A DNA stretch of 11,506 bases from CAZVLE01 sp964627855 (GTDB lineage Bacteria > Bacillota > Dethiobacteria > DTU022). Location: positions 1 to 11,506 of the forward strand of contig CAZVLE010000140.1 in assembly GCA_964627855.1 (NCBI GenBank), written 5' to 3'. Of this stretch, positions 6,346-11,506 are shown piece by piece; position 1 is the stretch's first letter, and the number at the start of each line of letters is the position of its first letter. Position numbers and translations under genes: made by a program. The notes beneath the pieces are model-generated. The model saw only the letters and a program-made list of their open reading frames with translations. It made no database searches and had not been told where the DNA came from.

Positions 6346-6435
6346 TAGTTTGTAAATATTCAGCCGAATTTGTCGTGTTTGACACAAGTATGAAAAGCTA
6401 TCCTAAAAATGTAAGTTAGCAGGAGGAGATAATTG

Positions 6436-8847
6436 ATGCGTGTTTCATACGAATGGCTTTTAGACTATATTGACCCGGGTATATCAGCCTTGGCTTTGGC
6501 AGAAAAAATGACTCTGGCGGGAGTGGAAGTAGGGGCTGTTGAAAAATTTGGACCGACACTTTCCGGAATTGTTGTCGGCCAGGTAAAATCACTTGAAACT
6601 CATCCTGGAAGGAACAATCTTGTTCTGGCTGATACAGATATTGGAGGGCGGATTCTGAAGATTGTATGTGGTGCAAAAAATATGTGCGTTGGAGACAAGG
6701 TTCCGGTGGCTATTCCAGGAGCTGAGCTTCCTGATGGGAAGATAATTAAAGAAGCCGAGCTATATGGGGTTACTTCCTCTGGGATGATCTGCTCTGCTCA
6801 CGAACTGGACCTAGAGATTGGTGCTGAAGACGAGATTCTTATTCTGGATGACGGTGCTGTTATTGGTGAATCAGTAGATAAATTATTAGGCTTTGATGAT
6901 TTTATCCTGTGGCTTGAAATTACCCCAAACCGTGCTGACTGTCTCAGCATGTTCGGTGTTGCCTGTGAAACAGCGGCGTTAACCGGCAGGTCTGTTAGCA
7001 TGCCACGGTTGAGCCCACCGGAGTCAGACAGGAATGTAAATGAAGCAATAAAGATAAGTGTAGCAGATACTGATCTTTGCCCGCGCTACAGTGCCCGGGT
7101 TATTGATAAGATAAAAATAGGAAAATCTCCTTTGTGGATGCAACTTAGATTACTGAAGGCCGGGATTAGACCAATCAGTAATGTTGTAGATATTACTAAT
7201 TATGTGATGTGGGAATTTGGGCAGCCACTGCATGCTTTTGATTTGGATTTACTGAATAATAGCCAGATAGTAGTTCGTCGAGCCCATAAAGGGGAAAAAC
7301 TGATAACCCTTGACGGAATTGAACGTAACCTTGATCATGAAGTGCTTGTTATAACTGATGGTAATCAATCGGTTGGATTAGCAGGAGTAATGGGTGGCGA
7401 AAATACAGAAATAAATGCAGACACCAGCAGGGTTCTGATTGAAGCAGCCGGCTTTAACCCGACTAACATCAGGCGTACAGCCCGCCGCTATAATCTTCCC
7501 TCTGAAGCATCACAACGTTTTGAAAAAGGTGTTAACCCTGAAGCTGTGCTTTGGTCACAGGATCGAACAGCTTTGCTTATTCATGAGTTAATAGGTGGCG
7601 AAGTCTTAAATGGTATTATTGATATAAACAAATTGCCGGCAACAAAGAACCGGGTTTTTGTTAATCCGGAGCGTGTTAGTGCCATATTGGGTTTGGATGT
7701 GCCTGTAAAAGATATGACAACTATTCTCAGCAGTCTCGGTTTTTCTGTCCAGGTAAACAGTAAAAACAGCCTCGATGTAACTGTTCCTTTGCGAAGGTCA
7801 GACGTCACCCTGGAAGAAGATATTGTAGAAGAAATAGCCCGACTCTACGGTTATGATAGAATTCCGGTCAACCCCTTAAGTGGTGCAGTTACTGAAAACC
7901 GGGAAGCAGTAGAAATAAGGCTGCAGGATCTGGTTAAAGATCTACTTACAGCCTGCGGCTACTATGAAACAATCAACTATTCATTTATTAATCCTGCTCA
8001 TTTGGCTCGACTAAGACTTCCTGAGAATGATTACAGGCTGAAAGTAATTCCTGTGCAAAACCCTTTTTCTGAAGAACAGGCCATTATGCGAACAACACTA
8101 TTGCCTGGACTGCTTAAGGTCATCCAGCATAACATCAGCTTTCGTGAGCTCAACCAGATGGTTTTTGAATTAGGTTCAGTTTTTGAACCCGATAGTATCC
8201 CCCTCAGCCAATTACCAGCTGAAAAAATGAAATTAGCCCTTGCTGTGACCGGATTATTACCGGATCCAAACTGGATCATACCTCCGCGAGAAGTTGATTT
8301 TTATACTCTGAAGGGCACTTTGCAAAGCTTATTATCCAGACTTCAGATTGACAGGGTCGAGTTTTCTCCGGCGGCGATGCCATTTACGCATCCTACTCGC
8401 AGTGCTTTGATTAAAATAGACGGTGAGGAACTGGGTTTTGTCGGGCAACTTCATCCTGACATAGCAAACGAGCTGGATATAAATCAAGCTGTGATAATCT
8501 CTGAAATAGATTTTTCTGTACTGCAAAAACATGCTGTAATCGTTCCGGGAGTAAAGCCCTTGCCCCGCTATCCAGTTGCGGTGAGAGACATCGCTGTTGT
8601 GATTCCCCAGGAGATTTCATCACTTCAGGTTGAAGAAAAAATAAAAGAGGCAGGTGGTAAACTTATTAAGGGAATAAAACTCTTCGATTTATACGAAGGA
8701 CAACAGATCCCTGAAGGCAAACGCAGTCTTGCCTATTCGATTACCTACAGATCTGAGGAAGGGACGCTCACTGATACTGAAGTCAATGAAGCTCAACAAA
8801 AAATTGAATCTGCCCTTTTAGCATTGGGCGCTGTTATGCGCAGTTAA
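6436..8847 (+). CDS. pheT: Phenylalanine--tRNA ligase beta subunit
   Basis: The large subunit of PheRS completes the heterotetramer, helps bind tRNA-Phe and hydrolyses mischarged Tyr-tRNA. It is 803 residues, full length. Domains in order are: an N-terminal B1 segment (MRVSYEWLLDYI); an OB-fold tRNA-binding domain at about 41-150 (VGQVKSLETHPG...VCGAKNM); the B3/B4 editing domain at about 205-390, with HAFDLDLL and SQRFEKGVNPE; a B5 domain at about 400-475; a catalytic-like core at about 480-690 that lacks the active-site motifs, as is normal; and a C-terminal FDX-ACB anticodon-binding domain at about 708-802 (PLPRYPVAVRDIAVVIP). ATG 6436, 7 nt after AGGAGGAG (6421-6428), is preferred over the adjoining TTG 6433. 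It is co-transcribed with pheS. Confidence 0.97.
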   Translation: MRVSYEWLLDYIDPGISALALAEKMTLAGVEVGAVEKFGPTLSGIVVGQVKSLETHPGRNNLVLADTDIGGRILKIVCGAKNMCVGDKVPVAIPGAELPDGKIIKEAELYGVTSSGMICSAHELDLEIGAEDEILILDDGAVIGESVDKLLGFDDFILWLEITPNRADCLSMFGVACETAALTGRSVSMPRLSPPESDRNVNEAIKISVADTDLCPRYSARVIDKIKIGKSPLWMQLRLLKAGIRPISNVVDITNYVMWEFGQPLHAFDLDLLNNSQIVVRRAHKGEKLITLDGIERNLDHEVLVITDGNQSVGLAGVMGGENTEINADTSRVLIEAAGFNPTNIRRTARRYNLPSEASQRFEKGVNPEAVLWSQDRTALLIHELIGGEVLNGIIDINKLPATKNRVFVNPERVSAILGLDVPVKDMTTILSSLGFSVQVNSKNSLDVTVPLRRSDVTLEEDIVEEIARLYGYDRIPVNPLSGAVTENREAVEIRLQDLVKDLLTACGYYETINYSFINPAHLARLRLPENDYRLKVIPVQNPFSEEQAIMRTTLLPGLLKVIQHNISFRELNQMVFELGSVFEPDSIPLSQLPAEKMKLALAVTGLLPDPNWIIPPREVDFYTLKGTLQSLLSRLQIDRVEFSPAAMPFTHPTRSALIKIDGEELGFVGQLHPDIANELDINQAVIISEIDFSVLQKHAVIVPGVKPLPRYPVAVRDIAVVIPQEISSLQVEEKIKEAGGKLIKGIKLFDLYEGQQIPEGKRSLAYSITYRSEEGTLTDTEVNEAQQKIESALLALGAVMRS

Positions 8848-8923
8848 TAAGGCAGGATTCGCTCAGGACAATCGCGAAATAAGTTGCCAGTTGTTTCTCA
8901 TTCTGGGGAAGGCGGGCGAAGGC

Positions 8924-9181
8924 ATGGATGATCTAGATAAAAGCCGGGTCACAGTGATGATCATGGGAGAAGAATATATTCTGAAAGGGTCCTCGACCCC
9001 TGAACAGATACATAAGGCAGGCCAGTATGTCGACAAGCTGATGAAATCTCTTTCCGAAAGCAATATACAAATGAGCAAGCACAAAATTGCCATCCTCGCT
9101 GCGCTTAATATTGCCGACGAGCTTCTTAAGCTAAAAGAAGGGTATCATAAACTATCTGGAGAGTCCGGGGGAGATACTTAA
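8924..9181 (+). CDS. zapA: Cell division protein ZapA
   Basis: ZapA binds FtsZ in the cytoplasm and promotes bundling of Z-ring protofilaments. From ATG 8924 the product is 85 residues, the usual Firmicute size. The N-terminal beta region reads SRVTVMIMGEEYILKGSSTPEQIHKAGQYVDKLM, the pattern of the ZapA fold. A helical, coiled-coil-prone C-terminal half follows (KHKIAILAALNIADELLKLKEGYHKL). The reading frame extends to TTG 8891, but those 11 extra residues match nothing I know in the family. The Shine-Dalgarno is weak (GGGGAAGG around 8906-8913), so the start is less certain than for the neighbours. Only 76 bp separate it from pheT with no terminator visible, so it may be read from the pheS promoter. 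cvpA starts 3 bp after its stop. Confidence 0.9.
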   Translation: MDDLDKSRVTVMIMGEEYILKGSSTPEQIHKAGQYVDKLMKSLSESNIQMSKHKIAILAALNIADELLKLKEGYHKLSGESGGDT

Positions 9182-9184
9182 ACT

Positions 9185-9757
9185 ATGACCTGGTTTGATA
9201 TCCTTTTACTTGCTGTGTTTTTTTTGCATATCATTAATGGCCTATCAAGAGGCCTGGTCAGACAGTTGTTTGATCTTTTCGGTTTTATAGTGGTGATCAT
9301 AGTTTCCTTCTGGGGTAGCAGGCTATTCAGTGATTCTCTGGCCGAATATATTAATCCGGAAGATATTATTCCTCATCATGAGCTCATACAAAAAATAGGC
9401 CTTGACATCGCTTTTGAAAAAGCACCACAGATAATTGCCGGTGTAATTACCTTTTTACTGCTATTTTTGTTATTAAGCATTGCTTATCGCCTCTTTTCTG
9501 GTGGCTTCAGTTGGGTGAACCGGGTGCCTATTATCGGTTTTTTCAATCGTCTGGGCGGTGGCTTGCTTGGTGCTTTGATAGGTATAACATTCGTCTATAT
9601 TATTATTGCTGCGGTATCCTTGGTTCCGTTGCAACTCTTTATTGATGCCCTGAAAAATTCAGAGGTTGTTTTCATCGTCGATTACTTTTTAACACCGACT
9701 GCCGAGGAATTGAAAGATCTGGCAATCCAATTTTACTTGAATCTCAATGGATCATGA
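9185..9757 (+). CDS. CvpA-family membrane protein
   Basis: A 190-residue integral membrane protein of the CvpA (colicin V production) family. Four hydrophobic segments lie at about 3-19, 29-48, 82-101 and 126-150. The family-typical Asn-Arg-x-Gly-Gly stretch, NRLGGGLLGALIG (121-133), leads the last one. The family's biochemical role is not firmly known. In enteric bacteria it has been tied to colicin export and envelope stress tolerance. In Firmicutes it is normally found next to zapA and mutS2, as here (yshB in Bacillus subtilis). The start ATG lies 3 bp after the zapA stop, so the pair is almost certainly co-translated. No clear terminator follows; the next 285 bp hold no gene. Confidence 0.88.
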   Translation: MTWFDILLLAVFFLHIINGLSRGLVRQLFDLFGFIVVIIVSFWGSRLFSDSLAEYINPEDIIPHHELIQKIGLDIAFEKAPQIIAGVITFLLLFLLLSIAYRLFSGGFSWVNRVPIIGFFNRLGGGLLGALIGITFVYIIIAAVSLVPLQLFIDALKNSEVVFIVDYFLTPTAEELKDLAIQFYLNLNGS

Positions 9758-9868
9758 TCAGATGTGCATTTATGTTCATTGGCCATCATTAAATGTAATC
9801 GTAGTTTACCAATTACTATTTCAATTAATCTAACTGCTCAGGCTGGAATATGACAATAATGATTGCCC

Positions 9869-9983
9869 GTTCCAAAGTATCTGCGCTGCCCATAAATTCG
9901 CAGGAGCGGCTGAACCGCTTCCACTTACTGCGGTTTAAGTGTATCGGCAGCCCGGGCACCTTGGAACAGCCGTACACTTAAAC
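9869..9983. other. Unidentified highly structured intergenic element (candidate structured RNA or palindromic repeat)
   Basis: The 285-bp gap 9758-10042 has no supportable gene. Positions 9758-9868 are AT-rich and show nothing convincing. The 115 bp from 9869 are densely self-complementary. GTTCCAAAGT (9869-9878) pairs with ACCTTGGAAC (9958-9967), 9 of 10 bp. It encloses three nearly adjacent hairpins: CTGCG/CGCAG (9881-9885, 9899-9903), GAGCGG/CCGCTT (9904-9909, 9915-9920; one G-U) and CACTTA/TAAGTG (9922-9927, 9936-9941). The loop CTGCC (9886-9890) can also pair with GGCAG (9946-9950), a possible pseudoknot. I recognise no known riboswitch or small RNA. It may be an RNA on either strand, a dispersed palindromic repeat or a regulatory site for aag. 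Confidence 0.5.
9933..9983. repeat. 15-bp inverted repeat with 20-nt loop, alternative fold of the intergenic element
   Basis: GTTTAAGTGTA-T-CGGC (9933-9948) pairs with GCCGTACACTTAAAC (9969-9983) over 15 bp with one bulged T (9944). The loop 9949-9968 holds the 3' strand of the outer stem described for 9869-9983, and the 5' arm takes over the third hairpin and the pseudoknot bases. The two folds therefore compete. There is no T-run on either side, so it is not an ordinary intrinsic terminator. No target-site duplication was seen around it. Confidence 0.7.
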
Positions 9984-10042
9984 TATAGCGTAGCAGTTGC
10001 AAATTAATTAAGTAATAATCTGAAAGGCAATTTGGCAGCTAA

Positions 10043-10627
10043 ATGAACCCTGCACTATATAGGCTGACTACTGAGGAATTAGCGAGAGAACTGCTTGGTT
10101 ACTCTATCTACCGTGAAACACCTGATGGCCTTGTTTCCGGTATCATCGTTGAAACTGAAGCTTATTTAAGCAATAATGATCCTGCCTGTCATGCGGCACG
10201 GGGAAAAACCAGGCGTAACGCAACAATGTTTGGGCCACCGGGAAAAGCTTATATCTACTTTATATATGGTAACTACTACTGTCTGAACGTTGTCAGTGCA
10301 CCCACAGGTATAGGCGAAGCAGTTTTGATCAGGGCTGTTGAACCTTTAAGCGGGCTTAACCTGATGCGACAGAGGAGAGCGGAAAAACAAGACTGTAACC
10401 TGACCAATGGCCCTGGTAAATTGTGTCAGGCGTTTGCTATTGATACATTTTTAGATGGCCATGATTTTCGATTTAGTCCCCTTTATATTGCTGCATCTAA
10501 AGAGAATTATGCTCGGCAGAAAATAGTTGCTACCCCTCGGATTGGGATATCCTCCGGACAGGATAAAAAACTGCGTTTTATTGTTAGTGGCAATAAATAT
10601 TTATCAAGGAGAGAGCCGATTGTCTGA
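10043..10627 (+). CDS. aag: 3-methyladenine DNA glycosylase (AAG/MPG family)
   Basis: Base-excision repair glycosylase that removes alkylated and deaminated purines such as 3-methyladenine and hypoxanthine. It is 194 residues, normal for bacterial AAG. Aligning by eye to human AAG gives the catalytic Glu as E39 in VETEAY, with base-stacking Y41, H50 and Y72 (human Y127, H136, Y159), N82 (human N169) and R97 (human R182). Other family segments are RNATMFGPPGKAYIYFIYG, NGPGKLCQAFAI and the C-terminal TPRIGIS. All key residues are kept, so it is predicted active. The ATG has only a poor Shine-Dalgarno (AAAGG is about 16 nt away), so weak translation or a different start is possible. Its last 8 bp overlap the mutS2 start. 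Confidence 0.93.
   Translation: MNPALYRLTTEELARELLGYSIYRETPDGLVSGIIVETEAYLSNNDPACHAARGKTRRNATMFGPPGKAYIYFIYGNYYCLNVVSAPTGIGEAVLIRAVEPLSGLNLMRQRRAEKQDCNLTNGPGKLCQAFAIDTFLDGHDFRFSPLYIAASKENYARQKIVATPRIGISSGQDKKLRFIVSGNKYLSRREPIV
10606..10611 (+). promoter_or_regulatory. ribosome binding site for mutS2 inside aag
   Basis: AAGGAG (10606-10611) within the last codons of aag lies 8 nt before TTG 10620. It supports a TTG start for mutS2 and translational coupling to aag. Confidence 0.75.
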
Positions 10628-11506
10628 AGTTATTACTGAACGAGAAATAAAGGTTCTTCAATTTGACCAGATCAGGCTTCATCTTGCTATGCTTACAGTT
10701 AGCTCCATGGGGGAGAAAATGGCTGAAAATCTGAACCCATCAGCTGATTGTGACCTGGTTAAAAAATGGCAAAAGGAAACCACTGAAAGCAGATTACTTA
10801 ATTTGAAGAATAAATTTAATCCCGGCGCTGTAGATGATATTAGGCCACTATTGGAGAGAGCTTACAAAGGAGCGATGCTGGCAGGGTCCGATCTGGCAAC
10901 AATAATGGCTTTCATAAAGGAAGCGAGACGCTGGCCGCGGTTTTTTAAAGATCAAGACCAGGTTTCAACATATCCTTTACTTTCCAGCTATGCCCTTACC
11001 ATTCAAGAATTACCCTCTCTAAGTGCAGTACTGGAGCGATCTCTTGACCAAGAGGGTCATATTTTAGACAGTGCTTCTCCGGAGATATCTTCACTGCGTA
11101 GAAAAAAGCAATCATTACAGGGTAGAATCCGCGAAAAGCTGGATCAGTATATCCGTAACCCTAATTACCAGCGCTACCTCCAGGACTTTCTGGTCACCAT
11201 TCGTGGAGGACGATATGTATTGCCTGTGAAACAGGAATATCGTCAGTCCATTGAAGGGGTCGTCCATGACCAGTCGTCCAGCGGAGCCACTCTTTTTATT
11301 GAGCCTTTACCAGTTGTGCAGATGCAGAACGAACTCAATAGGCTTGAACGTGAAGAGGAAAAAGAAATTGAAAAAATTTTATATCATCTGAGCCAGGAAG
11401 TTTCACTCTCCGGGGATGTGTTGTTGCAGAACAGGAAGGCCTATGCCGAACTTGACTTTATTAATGCCCGTGGCCGCTTGAGCCTTGACATGGCAGCAGA
11501 AGAACC
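10620..11506 (+). CDS. mutS2: MutS2 family ATPase/endonuclease, 5' part only
   Basis: MutS2 proteins are MutS-like dimers without the mismatch-recognition domain. They are linked to suppression of homologous recombination and, in Bacillus subtilis, to rescue of collided ribosomes. The window holds the first 295 codons of a protein usually near 780 residues. The N-terminal region shows family segments VLQFDQIRLHLAML, PGAVDDIRPLLERAYKGAML and, at about 195-220, GGRYVLPVKQEYRQSIEGVV. It continues with HDQSSSGATLFIEPLPVVQM and the start of the long lever coiled coil (NELNRLEREEEKEIEKIL). The Walker ATPase core and the C-terminal Smr nuclease domain would lie beyond the window. The TTG start (10620) has AAGGAG 8 nt upstream and overlaps the aag stop by 8 bp, so the two genes form an operon. 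No frameshift is seen. Confidence 0.95.
   Translation, partial: MSEVITEREIKVLQFDQIRLHLAMLTVSSMGEKMAENLNPSADCDLVKKWQKETTESRLLNLKNKFNPGAVDDIRPLLERAYKGAMLAGSDLATIMAFIKEARRWPRFFKDQDQVSTYPLLSSYALTIQELPSLSAVLERSLDQEGHILDSASPEISSLRRKKQSLQGRIREKLDQYIRNPNYQRYLQDFLVTIRGGRYVLPVKQEYRQSIEGVVHDQSSSGATLFIEPLPVVQMQNELNRLEREEEKEIEKILYHLSQEVSLSGDVLLQNRKAYAELDFINARGRLSLDMAAEE

Noticed and set aside
8891..8923. Upstream TTG start for zapA
   Set aside because: It would add 11 residues outside the known ZapA fold. ATG 8924 gives the normal family length.
9758..9868. Remnant of a lost polX gene or a small gene in the cvpA-aag gap
   Set aside because: No frame gives a recognisable PolX segment or a convincing short gene with a ribosome binding site; the stretch is AT-rich with scattered stops.
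9933..9983. MITE with terminal inverted repeats
   Set aside because: The inverted arms are present, but no flanking target duplication was found and copy number cannot be judged from one window. It is kept only as an alternative explanation.
9969..9990. Intrinsic terminator for cvpA at the 15-bp hairpin
   Set aside because: The stem is long enough, but it is followed by TATAGCG with no T-run, and the reverse orientation lacks one too.
1..11506. CRISPR arrays, insertion sequences, prophage, tRNA or rRNA genes
   Set aside because: No spaced direct repeats, transposase or phage-like proteins, or tRNA/rRNA signatures were seen on either strand.

Overview
The window is a conserved housekeeping stretch from a Gram-positive Firmicute (Bacillota), most likely a clostridial lineage. 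The reasons are a tRNA-Phe T-box in front of pheS, the infC-rpmI-rplT operon behind a structured leader, a KtrA-type potassium-channel regulator, the zapA-cvpA pair and mutS2. Every gene is on the + strand. Non-ATG starts are frequent: ATT for infC, TTG for pheS and mutS2, GTG or TTG for the rRNA methyltransferase. No IS element, CRISPR array, prophage gene, tRNA or rRNA gene was seen.

Layout. 1-93 is the C-terminal end of a probable diacylglycerol-kinase-family lipid kinase. thrS (171-2081) follows, with its own sigma-A-like promoter and no T-box. The promoter of the translation operon (2073-2101) starts inside the last two sense codons of thrS. It drives a leader of about 145 nt with three hairpins, then infC from a rare ATT codon, rpmI and rplT, and ends at a long hairpin (3426-3473). 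Next come a KtrA-like RCK protein and a SpoU-family RNA 2'-O-methyltransferase, then a strong promoter, a complete phenylalanine T-box (specifier UUC) and pheS-pheT. zapA and cvpA follow without a visible terminator.

A 285-bp gene-free gap (9758-10042) separates cvpA from a 3-methyladenine DNA glycosylase gene (aag). aag overlaps the start of mutS2 by 8 bp, and mutS2 runs off the window end.

Functionally the region joins translation (two aminoacyl-tRNA synthetases, IF3, two 50S proteins, an RNA methylase) with cell division (ZapA), potassium homeostasis and DNA maintenance (Aag, MutS2). The order pheS-pheT-zapA-cvpA-mutS2 matches Bacillus subtilis, except that rnhC and polX are absent and aag sits next to mutS2.

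Most of the window is ordinary. The one stretch I cannot assign to a known feature is 9869-9983 in the cvpA-aag gap. It can fold either as a closed multi-branch structure with a possible pseudoknot or as an overlapping 15-bp hairpin. It is the best candidate here for something undescribed: a structured RNA or a palindromic repeat. Several start codons were set from Shine-Dalgarno spacing instead of the longest reading frame (infC, the KtrA-like gene, pheS, pheT, zapA).
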